Source of the DNA: Erinaceus europaeus
Taxonomy: Eukaryota; Chordata; Mammalia; Eulipotyphla; Erinaceidae
Assembly: GCF_950295315.1 (NCBI RefSeq)
Contig: NW_026647188.1
Coordinates: forward strand, 1,240,001-1,304,000
Direction: 5' to 3'
Length of the DNA: 64,000 nucleotides
Shown: positions 36,717 to 49,553 of the stretch, in pieces
Numbering within the stretch: position 1 is the stretch's first letter
How the letters are laid out: every line of letters starts with the position of its first letter
Position numbers and translations under genes: made by a program
The notes under the pieces: generated by a model
Databases searched by the model: none
Told to the model about the DNA's origin: nothing
The model's input: only the letters and a program-made list of their open reading frames with translations

Positions 36717-38205
36717 GAAAGTAAAGTATCTGTGGTACTGATGGCCACACCAGTGTCCAGATTTTCCACGCAAAACGGAAGCTTCCAGGGTTCAGAAAGA
36801 GGGTGTTTTGATGGCTGTGAAATGTCTTTTCCAAGTGCCTCCTGGGGGTTCAAATCCTTTTTAAACCTGAAGTTCGTTCTTATATCTAGGGAATATTCTC
36901 ACCTCTGGCCCAAAGGCACTCCCAACTAGGAGCACAGCTATCCCGGGGTCAGGAGGTCTGCCAGCCTGCTAGCTCCTGGAGGGATTCCTGAGGATGTCCT
37001 CAGGCCCCAAGTGATAACATGTGTTTCCAATTGCCTTTACTAGCAGCAGCCAGGCCCTCGGGTGATGGGCAGGGCTGTGATCTCCACTGGAAGCTCCTAA
37101 TTCAGCCAATGGAGACATCCATCTTCCTTTTGTCTCTCCATAGCAAGGTCCTGGGGAGTTTGAGTTTCCTGCAAGCAGAGCGACTTTGTATGGGACACTC
37201 ATGGATGCCTACTTCTGGGAATCTCTCTGAGTGTGATGTGTGGACACCAGGACACCATGATCAGGGATTTTGAGGTCACAGGAGCAATTTCCTTAGGCGG
37301 ACCCAAAGGGTAGGTTTAAGGGGCCAGATTCATCCACTATTGTTTGGTCAAACACAGTTCCCATCTATGTTGAAAAACAGCTCTTTCTGGGTTCTTTCAG
37401 GGCTTGTAATCTGCTTCCCTGAGCATTGGACTGAGAGTCTGGAGGCTGAGTAGGCAGCCAAACGTGACTACCTACTCAGCCTCATGCACCTGAATTCTGA
37501 GGGGTGCCCCAGCTTACCCTGTTGTCAGTGTTTGGATGATAGTGAGGCATGGGATTGAATCGGGAACTCAGAAGAGGGAGACATGAGAATCCCTTTGCAT
37601 ATGCATTCTTGCTTAGCCACAATCTGGCCTAGCTGGATGGCCCTGTCCAGCTAGGTTCTCTGTACATAAGTTGCAGGTGAGGCTGGCTACCTTCCCACCC
37701 ATGCTCTGAGACTACTATAGGTGAGCTCTGAGCACACACAGACACACACAGACAGACAGACATACACTCACACACACATTACTGTCAGGTCTGGTAGTAC
37801 AGCATATGGTGAAGGATGGGGCTGTATGGGGTCTCTGGGCATGATAGCTGCTGCCTTACAATCTCTACAAGCCAGGTTTGAACCTGTCATCAATGAACAC
37901 AGTGTAGGATGTTTTTGACTTCTGGTCACTTTCCCACTCATCTATTTCTCTTCTCGCATTCTCTTTCTCTAACTCTCATGTGCTCTCACACACTCTGTAT
38001 TCACTCATTGATATTTTACTTATATACTTATTTTACTGACAGGCCCAGATATACAAAAAGAGTTACCAGAGCACTGCTGAGCTCTGGCGTGTTTTGTTGG
38101 TGATATCACCTAGTCTACTGGAGCCACAGCTTTGTAACTCTCTCTGACACAAGCCTTATTCTGTCTCCTCATTTCCATGGCAGTATCTCTCAAACTTTAT
38201 AATAA
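36717..38205 (+). repeat. Array B unit 10, 5' part, joined to module C
   Basis: Close relative of unit 8: both leave the consensus at the same place into a module C. It contains a 13-bp perfect inverted repeat at 37,442-37,483 that is absent from its relatives. Confidence 0.88.
37442..37483. repeat. Perfect 13-bp inverted repeat (hairpin) specific to unit 10
   Basis: Arms GAGGCTGAGTAGG (37,442-37,454) and CCTACTCAGCCTC (37,471-37,483) with a 16-base loop. Sister units have ggacaggct in place of the right arm. Confidence 0.9.
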
Positions 38206-38780
38206 ACATATACATCCATATATATATATATATATATATCTGTCATTTTTAGAATTGTCGTCCTATGTAATTGATCTTTAGCAGAATTAACACATTTATA
38301 ACAGCTTCCTTTTTCATTAATAATTGGCCACCTAGTTGGAGCAGGATACAATACAATTATAAATAATAGAACCTTCCAGTAGCATTTCTAATAGCATTTC
38401 TATCAGCATCCTTATTGTAATTATCATAATACAGAACTTGCCTCCTTTCTCTAGTGGCAGCTTCAGTACATATGAGTTTCTTTTCATTCTCCTGACATCT
38501 TAATTTCCCTGGACTCTGAAGTGTCTCCGAATTTTTGAAGCAGCCCTCTATTTCTCAGCAGATGGTTTCCATTTTCTACTGTAATCAGGTCTTCTTGTGC
38601 TTTTTGTTTTTATTTTTCATTTTTTTCAAATCCTCCTAGATCATCCCCATTTATTTGCATATTTATTTATTTATTTAGTCCTATATTACATGAGGGGTCA
38701 TTTCTTCTGCTTGATAGATTTTTCTCTTATATTTGAAGGGAAGTTTACACTCACAATACATTTCGTGTCGTAAATACTAC
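38206..38780 (+). repeat. Module C3
   Basis: Paralogue of C1 at the same position relative to unit 10 as C1 has to unit 8. Confidence 0.85.
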
Positions 38781-39165
38781 ACACATATCGTGAAGGCTGT
38801 GGTGGTCTGGGGTCTGTGGACGTGAGACTGCTGCCTTACAATCTCGACAACCCAGGTTTGAACCTGTCATGTATGAACACAGTGTTGGAGGTTTTTGACT
38901 TCTGGTCTCTTTCCCACTCTTCTATTTCTCTTCTTGCATTCTCTGTCTCTGACTCTCACAGGCTCTCACTCTCTCTGTCTGCACTCATTAATATTTTACT
39001 TATATACTTATTTTACTGACAGGCCCTGATATACAAAGAGAGTCGCTTGTTTTGTTGGCGATTTCACCTAGGTTTCTGGAGCCTCAGCTTTGTAAGTCTC
39101 TCTGGCAGAAGCCATACTCTGTTTCCTCATAGCCATGCTAGTATCCCTCAGAGTCTAATAAATAT
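38781..39165 (+). repeat. Array B fragment between C3 and C4
   Basis: Same segment as 32,487-32,895, with a small deletion near 39,044 (agagagtcgcttgttttgttgg). Confidence 0.85.
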
Positions 39166-39183
39166 ACACTTACATATATGTAC

Positions 39184-39215
<32 letters not shown>

Positions 39216-40300
39216 CAGTCATTTTTAGAATTGTTGACCTTTTTATTTGAACTTAATGCAGAATTACCACATTTATAGCAGCCTACTCATTCATAAATAA
39301 TTGGTCACATAGTTGGAGCAGGATTCACTACAATTTTAAATTAGAAACCTTCCAGGAGCATTTCCAATAGCTTTTCTATCAGTATCCTCATTGTAATTAT
39401 CATAGCACAGAACTTGCCTCCATTTTCTTGTATAAGCTTCAATACGTATGCCTTTCTTTTCATTCTCGGGAATTCTTAATTTGCCTGGACCCTGAAGTGT
39501 CAGGGAAGTTTTGAAGCAGCCCTCTGTTTCTCAGCAGACATTTTCTATATTTCTGCTGTAATCAGGTCTTCCTGTGGTTTTTGTTTTTATTTTTTTTCAA
39601 ATCCTCCTAGATCATCCCCATTTATTTGCATATTTATTTATTTATTTAGTCCCATATCACATGAGGGGTCATTTCTTCTGCCTGATAGATTTTCTCTTAT
39701 AATTGAAGATACCTTTTTTTAATTTTTTTTAAATTTTATTTTATTTATTCCCTTTTTGTTGCCCTTGTTGTTTTATTGTTGTAGTTATTATTATTGTTGT
39801 TGTTGTCGTTGTTGGATAGGACAGAGAGAAATGGAGAGAGGAGGGGAATACAGAGAGGAGGAGAGAAAGACAGACACCTGCAGAACTGCTTCACCACCTG
39901 TGAAGTGACTCCCCTGCAGGTGGGGAGCCCGGGCTCAAACCGGGATCCTTATGCCAGTCCTTGTGCTTTGTGCCACCTGCGCTTAACCCACTGCGCTACA
40001 GCCCGACTCCCTGAAGGGAACTTTTAACACACAATACATTTCCTTTTGCAGATACTACACACTACTACAACTACTACTGCACTGTTTTTGACAGTGACAT
40101 CCAATGCCAATGTATTAGTATTGCATGGCTCTAAAGAATGTTCACTATTTAACCTACAATGTTTTTAACCTCACAAATATTTATTCTGTTCTTTCTTGGG
40201 GAAAAATGGTTTACCGTCAATAATTACATGTAATAGTGGGCACGGGGGTAATTTTCCCACTTTCACTGTATTTCCGTACATCATTTGTATGTACATCATT
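39166..40300 (+). repeat. Module C4, long form, interrupted by a SINE
   Basis: Paralogue of C2. A SINE splits it at 39,709-40,011. It ends near 40,300 in a tandem gtacatcatttgtat duplication, then switches back to array B. Confidence 0.85.
39709..40011 (-). mobile_element. tRNA-derived SINE, erinaceid type, minus strand (full head)
   Basis: On the minus strand it begins gggagtcgggctgtagcgca, has a B-box-like GGTTTGAGCCC, then CCCCACCTGCAGGGGAGTCA, a pyrimidine stretch, CAACAA-type repeats and an A/T-rich tail. The flanking tgaag (39,704-39,708 and 40,012-40,016) is the likely target duplication. Module C2 keeps the empty site (aattgaagggaac). This is the best-preserved SINE in the window and the main pointer to a hedgehog genome. 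Confidence 0.92.
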
Positions 40301-40305
40301 TGTAT

Positions 40306-40327
40306 GAACCCAGCTATTTCTGGGTTC
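40306..40327. repeat. Perfect 8-bp inverted repeat at the C4/unit 11 breakpoint
   Basis: GAACCCAG and CTGGGTTC flank a ctattt loop. Sister sequences read gaaacacag in place of the left arm. Confidence 0.88.
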
Positions 40328-41485
40328 ATTCTGGACTTGTAATCTGCTGCCCTGAACAGTGGAATCAGAGTCTGGAGGCCAAAGGAGGCACCCATCTTTC
40401 TTTTGTCTGTCCATAGCAAGGGCCCAGGGATTTTGTGCTTCCTCCAAGCAGAGCGATTTTGTATGGGACACTCATGTATGCCTACATCTGGGAATCTCTC
40501 TGATTGTTATGTGTGGACACCAGGACACAATGATCAGGGATTGTGAGGCCACAGGAGCAATTGCATTAGCCGGACCCAAAGGGTAGGTGTAAGGGGCTGG
40601 GTTCATCCACTATTGTTTGGTCAAACACAGTTTCCATCTATGTTGAAACACAGCTATTTCTGGGTTCTTTCTGGGCTTGTAATCTGCTGTCCTGAGCAGT
40701 GGAGTGAGAGTCGGGAGGCTGAGTAGGCAGCCAAACGTGACTGGACAGGCTCCTGCCCCAGAATTCGGAGGGGTGCCCTAGCTTACACCATTGGCAGTGT
40801 TAGGATGATAATGAGGCATGAGATTGAATCGGGAACTCAGGAGAGGGAGACATGAGAGTCCCTTTGCATGTGCATTCTTGCTTAGCCAGAATCTGGGCTA
40901 GTTGGCTTAACCTGACCAGCTAGGTTCTCTGTACATAAGTTGCAGGTGAGGCTGGCTACCTTGCCACCCATGCTCTGAGACTATTATAGGTGATCTCTGA
41001 GCACACACAGACACACACAGTCAGACAGACAAACAGACACACACAAATTACTGTCAGGTCTGGTAGTACAGCATATGGTGAAGGCTGGGGCTAACTGGGG
41101 TCTGTGGGCATGAGAGCTGCTGCCTTACAATCTCTACAAGTCAGGTTTGATCCTGTCATAAATGAACACAGTGTAGGAGGTTGTTGAATTCTGAGACACT
41201 GAAGAGGGAGAGGTTTTTGCCCTAGGCTTGCACTAGGAACTAGCAGCTGCCCTGTGTGTGTTGCCAGACTAGGAAACTTGTGGTGCCTGTCCATGTGGAG
41301 AGTCTCCTGGATGAGTTCCTTCTCGAGCCTTTTTCGATCGGTCCCATTGGAGCTGCATATAGCTAATGATTTGGAGATTTTATTCCTTTGGACAATTCTT
41401 TTCCTGATGCACAGTTTCTCTCCAGGTTTTAGCAATCAATTGTCTGAATGTCATATCGAATCCATTGTAGAAAATGACTACATCA

Positions 41486-41605
<120 letters not shown>

Positions 41606-42562
41606 AACAAGTAGAGATCTGAAAATATTTTTAGCTAGAGACCTGCACAGCTCTGGATTAGGGTAGTAAAGTGCATACACCTGGCGCTTCTGAGCCACAG
41701 TCATGAGAGACATCTCACAGAGCCCTATTGTTTATCACTCTACAAATCTCTCTCAGCACATACCACCTCTGCAAAATCATCTACTTCCCTCTTGCTCATT
41801 TTGTCCACCGAGTCCTATCCCAAAACTGTAAATCAAAGAAGAAATAGACATAGTGCAGTTCCCTGCACACAAGTCAGGCTGAGGCTGGACCAGGAAGATG
41901 CAGTATGCCAGCCTGCATCTTGGCTAGAGCATCACTAAGACTACTTCCAATTAGGAGACGCGGGGGCAGTTTTTGAGAGTGGGCTGCAGCCAAGTGTTGC
42001 TTCTCAGAGTGCCTAAGACGTAGATGTTCTAAGTGTTACCTTTCCTCAAAAACATAAAATAGCAAGGCCACTTGTAAGAAGTATGCATGGGCATGGCTGG
42101 TTTGTCTTCAGTGCTCTGGCACTGATTAACACAGGGCCAGAATTTCAGTCCTTTTTTCTCTCTGTCATTCTGTCTCTCTGACTGTCTCCACGTGCCTTCT
42201 TCCCTGGGCCCTTACTGGAAGTCAGTGCATGCATCATGAACTCAGTCATCCTGGTGTTGAAATTTTCCTTTCTTTGCCCTTTGCATTATTTAGTCTCCTG
42301 AACATGGTGTAGTACAGAGGGGAACTGCGGAGACAGTGTTGCTGCTGCAGGTTCCAGTCCTATGTCCATTTGGAGCTGCAGCTGTCCAGACCCTCTGTGT
42401 TGACTTCCATTCTGCAGGGCCTTAAGGGTGACACTCAGCCTAAATGAAGCCCTCCACACCTTCCTGCACAGCGTCCTTGTCCTTATTCCATGAGAGCCCA
42501 GGTGAAGAGAAGTGAAACTCTATCCCCCTGGCAAACAAATCGTGCTTTCCCTCTATTAAGCC

Positions 42563-44084
42563 AAATGTAAAGGATCTGTGGTACTGATGGCCACACCAGT
42601 GTCCAGATATTCCACGCAAATTGGAAGCTTCCAGGGTTCAGAAAGATGGTGTTTTGATGGCTGTGAAATGTGTTTTCCAAGTGCCTCATGGGGTTTCAAA
42701 TCCTTTTGAAACCTGAAGTTCTTTCTTGTATCTAGGGAATACTCTCACCTCTGGCCAGAAGGGCTGCCCAACTCGGAGCACAGCTATCCTGGTGTCAGGA
42801 GGTCTGCCAGCCTGCTAGCTCATGGAGGGATTCCTTAGTATGTCCTCAAGGCCCATGTGGTAACAGGTGTTTCCAATTGCCTTTATTAGCAGCAGCCAGG
42901 CCGTCAGGTTAGGTGCGGGGCTGTGATCTCCACTGGAAACTCCGAATTCAGCCAATGGAGGCATCCATCATTCTTTTGTCTGTCCATAGCAAGGGCCCGG
43001 GGAGTTTGTGATTCCTGCAAGCAGAGCGACTTTGTATGGGACACTCATGCATGCCTACTTCTGGGATTCTCTCTGAGTGTGATGAGTGGACACCAGTACA
43101 CCATGATCAGGTATTGTGAGGCCACAGGAGCAATTGCCTTAGGCGGACCCAAAGGGTAGGTGTAAGGGACCTGGTTCATTCACTATTGTTCGGTCGAACA
43201 CAGTTCCCATCTATGTTGAAACGCAGCTCTTTCTGGGTACTTTCTGTGCTTGTAATATGCTGCCTGAGCAGTGGATGAGAGCCTGGAGGCTGAGTATGCA
43301 GCCAAACTTGACTGGACAGGGTCCTGCCCCTGAATTCTGAGGGGTGCCCCAGCTTCCCCCATTGGCAGTGTTTGGATGATAGATAGTGAGGCATGGGATT
43401 GAATAGGGAACTCAGGAGATTTAGACATGAGAGTCCCTTTGCATATGCATTCTTGCTTAGCCAAAATCTGGGCTAGCTGGCTTGCCTTGACCAGCTAGGT
43501 TCTCTGTATATAAGTTGCAGATGAGGCTGGCTACCTTGCCACCCATGCTCTGAGACTACTACAGGTGAGCTCTGAGCACACACAGACACACACAGTCAGA
43601 CAGACAGACAGACACACACACATTACTGTCAGGTCTGGTAGTACAGCATATGATGAAGACTGGGGATGTCTGGGGTTTGTGGGCATGAGAGATTCTGCCT
43701 TACAATCTCTACAAGCCAGGTTTCATCCTGTCATCAATAAACACAGTGTAGGAGGTTTTTGAATTCTGAGACACTGAAGAGGGAGAGGTTTTTGCCCTGA
43801 GGCTTGCACTGGGAATTATCAGCTGCCCTGTGTGTGTTGCCAGACTAGGAAACTTGTGGTTCCTGTCCATGTAGACAGTCTCCTGTATGAGTTCCTTCTG
43901 GAGCATTTTTCGATCTGTACAGATGGAGCTGCATATAGCTAATGATTAGGAGATTTTACTCCTTTGGACAATTCTTTTCCTGATGCACAGTTTCTCTCAA
44001 GGTTTTAGCAATCAATTGTCTGAATGTCATATCGAATCCATTGTTGAAAATGACTACATCAGTCTCTCTCTCTCTCTCTGTCTC

Positions 44085-44180
<96 letters not shown>

Positions 44181-45135
44181 GAGGTCTGAAAATATTTTTT
44201 AGCTAGAGATCTGCACAGCTCTGGATTAGGGTAGAAAAGTGGATACACCTGGCCCTTCTGAGCCACAGTCATGAGAGACATCTCACACTGACATTAGTAT
44301 ACCTCTACCACTCTAGAAATCTATCTCAGCACAAACTACAGCTGCCGAATCATCTACTTCCCTCTTGTTCTTTTTGTCCACGGAGTCCTATCCCAAAACT
44401 GTAAATAAATGAATAAATAGACATAGTGCAGTTCCCTGCACACAGGAAAGGCTGAGGCTGGAACAGGGAGATGAGATACTCCAGCCTGCATCTTGGCTGG
44501 AGCATCACTAAGATGACTTGCAATTTGGAGAGATGAGGGCAGTTTTGCAGAGTGGGCTGCAGCCCGTGTTGTTTCTCAGAGTGGGCTAAGACCTAGATGT
44601 TCTAAGTGTAACCTTTCCACACAAACATAAAATAACAATGCCACTTGTAAGAAGTGTGCATGGGCATGGAGGGTTTGTCTTCAGTGCTCTGGCACTGATC
44701 AAAAGCGGGCCAGAATTTCAGTCCATTTCTGTCTCCGTCATTCTGTCTCTCTGACTGTCTCTAAGTGCCTTCCTCACTGGGCCCTTACTGGAAGTCAGTG
44801 CATGCATTGTAGACTCAGTCTTCCTGGAGTTGAAATTTTCCATTATTTGCCATTTTGGATTATTTAGTCTCATGGATATGGCATAGTACAGAAAGAAACT
44901 GAGAAGAAAGCGATCCTGCTGCAGGTAACAGGCATATGTCCATCTCAAGCTGCAGCTGTCCAGGCCCTCTGTGCTTGACTCCCATTTTCCAGGGCCCTGA
45001 GGCTGACACTCGGCCTAAATGTAGCCCTCCTCAATTGCCAGCACCACACTTGTCCTTATTCCATGAGAGCCCAGGTGAAGAGAAGTGAAACTCTATCCCC
45101 CTGGCACACACATTGTGCTTTCCCTCTATAGGGCC
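42563..45135 (+). repeat. Array B unit 12
   Basis: Short-type unit. Its second half is the best match to unit 3 (gatgaagactggggatgtc; cttgtggttcctgtccatg). Confidence 0.9.
44060..44174 (+). repeat. (CT)n(AT)n microsatellite, unit 12
   Basis: Same position in the unit; among the longest tracts in the window. Confidence 0.97.
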
Positions 45136-46326
45136 GAATGTAAAGGATCTGTGGTACTGATGGCCACACCAGTGTCCATATTTTCCAAGCAAAACAGAAG
45201 CTTTTAAGGTTCAGAAAGAGGGTGCATTGATGGCTGTGCAATGTCTTTTCCAAGTTCCTCATGGGGTTTCAAAACCTTTTGAAACCTGAAGTTCTTTCTT
45301 GTATCTAGGGAATATTCTCACCTCTGGCAAGAAGGCCTTCCCAACTAGGAGCACACCTATCCCGGGGTCAGGAGGTCTGCCAGCATGCTAGCTCCTGGAG
45401 TGATTCCTGAGTATGTCCTCAGGGCCCAAGTGGTAACAACTGTTTCCAAATGCCTTTATTAGCAGCTTCCAGGCCCTCAGATGTGGGGCGGGACTGTGAT
45501 CTCCACTGGAAGCTACTAATTCATCCAATGGAGGCATCCATCTTCCTTTTGTCTCTCCATAGCAAGGACCTGGGGAGTTTGTGCTTCCTGCAAGCAGAGC
45601 GACTTTGTATGGGACACTCATGGATGCCTACTTCGGGGAATCTCGTGAGGAAATGAGGCTAGCTACCATGCCACCCATGCTCTGAGACTACTATAGGTGA
45701 ATTCTGAGCACACACAGACACACAGTGACAGACAGACAGTCACACACATACACACACACACACACACACATTACTGGCAGGTCTGGTAGTACAGCATATG
45801 GTGAAGGCTGGGGCTGTCTAGGTCTGTGGGCATGAGAGCTGCTGCCTTACAATCTCTACAAGCCAGGTTTGAACCTGTCATAAATGAACACAATGTAGGA
45901 GGTTTTTAATTATGGTCTCTTTCCAACTCATCTATTTCTCTTCTCGCCTTCTCTGTCTCTAACTCTCACACGCTCTCACACACTCTGTCTTCAATCATTA
46001 ATATTTTACTTATATACTTTTTTTACTGACAGACCCAGATATACAAAGAGAGTTACCAGAGCACTGCTGAGCTCTGGCTTGTTGTGTTGGCGATTTCACC
46101 TAGGCAACTGGAGTCTCAGTTTGTAAGTCTTTCTGACACAAGCCATATTCTGTCTCCTCATTTCCATGCCAGTATCACTCACAGTTTATAATAAAGTGAT
46201 TTTTTTGCAAAACACTTGGTACATTCTGATTTACAGCTCAGTTTCTCCCCAGGTTTTAGCAATCAATTTTCTGAATGTCATATCTAATCCATTGTAGAAA
46301 ATCACTACATCAGTGTCTCTCTCTCT

Positions 46327-46375
<49 letters not shown>

Positions 46376-47338
46376 GTAACATGGAGAGATCTGAAAATAT
46401 TTTTTAGCTAGAGACCTTCACAGCTCCGGGTTAGGGTAGTAATGCGGATACACCTGGCCCTTCTGAGCCACAGTCATGAGAGACATCTCACAGAGCCATT
46501 CATATACCTCTTATCACTCTACAAATCTCTCTCAGCACAAACTACCGCTGTCAAATTATCTACTTCCCTCTTCCTCTTTTTGTCCACTGAATCCTATCCC
46601 AAAACTGTATATTAAAGAATAAATAGACATAGTGCAGGTCCCTGCACACAGGACAGTCTGATGCTGGACCAGGGAGATGCAATAAGCCAGCCTGCATCTT
46701 GGCTGGAGCATCACTAAGAATACTTCCAAATTGTAGAGGCGAAGGCAGTTTTGGAGAGTGGGATGCAGGCCAAGTGTTGCTTCTCAGAGTGGACTAAGAC
46801 CTAGATGTTCTAAGTGTAACCTTTCCTCACAAACATAAAATAATAATGCCACTTGTTAGAAGTATGCATGGGCATGGAGGGTTTGTCTTCAGTGCTCTGG
46901 CACTGATCAACACAGGGCCAGAATTTCAGCCCTTTTCTGTTTCTGTCATCATGTCTCTCTGTCTGTCTCTACGTGCCTTCTTCACTGGGCCCTTATGGAA
47001 TACAGTGCATGCATCATTAACTCGGTCTTCCTGGTGTTGAAATTTTCCTTTGCCCTTTGGATTATTCAGTCTCCTGCATATGGCATAGTGCATTGGGGAA
47101 TTGAGGAGACAACGATCCTGCTGCAGGTAACAGGCATATGACCATCTCCAGCTGCAGCTGTCCAGGCCCTCTGTGCTTGACTTCCATTCTCCAGGGCCCT
47201 GAGGCTGACACTCAGCCTAAATGCAGAACTCCTCAATTTCCTGCACCGCATCCTTGTCCTTATTCCATAAGAGCCCAGGTCAAGAGAAGTGAAACTCTAT
47301 CGCACTGGCACACACATTGTGCTTTTCTCTATTGGGCC
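45136..47338 (+). repeat. Array B unit 13
   Basis: Shares gcacacctat with unit 1. It has deletions near 45,648 and 46,240; the second removes the gccagactaggaaacttg block. Confidence 0.88.
46316..46375 (+). repeat. (AT)n microsatellite, unit 13
   Basis: Same position in the unit, with a short CT lead. Confidence 0.96.
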
Positions 47339-48358
47339 GAATGTAAAGGATCTGTGGTACTGATGGCCACACCAGTATCCAGATTTTCCACACAAAACGG
47401 AAGTTTCCAGGGTTCTGAAAGAGGGTTTTTGATGGCTGTGAAATGTCTTTTCCAAGTGCCTCATGGGGTTTCAAATCCTTTTGAAACCTGAAGTTATTTC
47501 TTGTATCTAGGTAATATTCTCACCTCTGGTCAGAATGCCCTCACAACTAGGAGCACAGCTTTCCTGGGGTCAGGAGGTCTGCCAGCCTGCTAGCTCCTGG
47601 AGGGATTCCTGAGTATGTCCTCAGGTCCCAAGTGGTAACAGGTGTTTCCAATTGCCTTTATTAGCAGCAGCCAGGCCCTCAGGTGAGGGCTGGGGCTGTG
47701 ATCTCCACTGGAAACTCCTAATTCAGACAATGGAGGCATCCGTCTTCCATTTGTCTCTCCATAGCAAGGGCCCAGGGAGTTTGTGCTTCCTGCAAGCAGA
47801 GCGACTTTGTATGGGACACTCATGGATGCCTACTTCTGGGAATCTCTCTGAGAGTGATGTGTGGACACCAGGACACCGTGATTAGGGATTGTGAGGCCTC
47901 AGGATTATTTGCCTTAGCAGCACCCAAAGGGGAGGTGTAAGGGGCCGGGTTCATCCTCTATTGTTTGGTCAAACACAGTTCTCATCTATGTTGAGACATA
48001 GCTCTTTCTGGGTTCTTTCTGGGCTTGTCATCTGCTGTCCACTGAGAAGTGGACTGGGAACCTGGAGGCTGAGTATGCAGCGAAATGTGACTGGACAGGG
48101 TCCTGCCCCAGAATTCTGAGGGGTGCACCAGCTTCCCCTGTTGGCAGTGTTTCGATGATAGTGAGGCATGAAATTGAATCGGGAACTCAGGAGAGCGAGA
48201 CATGAGAGTCCCGTTGCATATACATTCTTGCTTAGCCAGAATCTGGGCTAGCTGGCTTTCCCTAACCAGCTAGGTTCTCTGTACATAAGTTGCAGGTGAG
48301 GCTGGCTGCTTTGCCATCCATGCTCTAGACTACTATAGGTGAGTTCTGAGCACAAACA

Positions 48359-48391
<33 letters not shown>

Positions 48392-48830
48392 TACTGTCAG
48401 GTCTGGTATTACAGCATATGGTGAAGGCTGGAGCTGTCTGGTGTCTTTGGGCATGAGAGGTGCTGCCTTACAATCTCTACAAGCCAAGTTTGAACCTGTC
48501 ATCAATGAACACAGTTTATGAGGTTTTTGAATTCTGGTCTCTTTCCAACTCATCTATGTAACTTCTCTCCTTCTCTGTCTCTAACTCTCACATGCTCTCA
48601 CACACTCTGTCTTCAATCATTAATATTTTACTTATATACTTATTTTATTGACAGGCCCTGATATACAAAGAGAGTTAACAGAGCACTGCTGAGCTCTGGC
48701 TTGTTGTATTGGCGATTTCACCTAGGCTACTGGAGCCTCAGTTTGTGAGTCTTTCTGACCCAAGCCATATTATATCTCCTCATTTCCATGCCAGTATCAC
48801 TCAGAGTTTATAGTAAAGTGATTTTTTTGC

Positions 48831-48918
48831 AAAACACTTGGTACATTCTGATTTACAGCTCAATATTGACACACAAAACACTTGGTACATTCTGATTTAC
48901 AGCTCAGTATTGACACCA
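48831..48918 (+). repeat. 44-bp tandem duplication
   Basis: Two copies of a 44-base segment beginning aaaacacttggtacattctg, at 48,831 and 48,875, with few differences. Confidence 0.85.
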
Positions 48919-49262
48919 TTACAGCTCTCTTTAGCCCTTGGTCACTTTTCTTCTTTTCAGATGTAAAAACACTGAAGAGGGAGAGGTTTTTCCCTGAGGC
49001 TTGCACTGGGAACTACCAGATGGAATGTGTCTGTTGCCAGACTAGGAAACTTGTGGTGCCTGTCCATGCGGAGAGTCTCCTTGATGAGTTCCTTCTCAAG
49101 CCTTTTTCTCTCTGTCTCTTTGGAGCAGCATATAGCTAATGATTTTGAGATTTTACTCCTTTGGACAATTATTTTTCCGATGCACAGTTTCTCTCCAGGT
49201 TTTAGCAATCAATTGTCTGAATGTTATATCGAATCCATTGTAGAAAATGACTACATCAGTGA

Positions 49263-49325
<63 letters not shown>
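49263..49325 (+). repeat. (CT)n(AT)n(AG)n microsatellite, unit 14
   Basis: CT run, AT run, then an AG run. The AG run is the reverse complement of the CT run, making one long potential hairpin. Confidence 0.96.
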
Positions 49326-49553
49326 TCTGAAATATTTTTTAGCTAGAGACCTGCACACCTCTGGATTAGGGTAGTAAGGACAATACACCTGGCCCTTCTG
49401 AGCCAGAGTCATGAGAGACATCTCACAGAGCCATTGGTATACCTCTTATCACTCAACAAATCTCTCTCAGCACAAACTACCGCTGCCAAATCATCTACTT
49501 CCCTCTTGCTCTTTTTGTCCACGGAGTCCTATCCCAAAACTGTAAATCAAAGA

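Larger units (their letters stand above)
47339..49553 (+). repeat. Array B unit 14
   Basis: Shares the gtccactgagaagtggac variant (48,037-48,054) with unit 2. It contains a 44-bp direct duplication at 48,831-48,918. It ends abruptly at aaatcaaagaa, joined to a mid-unit block of the next copy. Confidence 0.88.
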
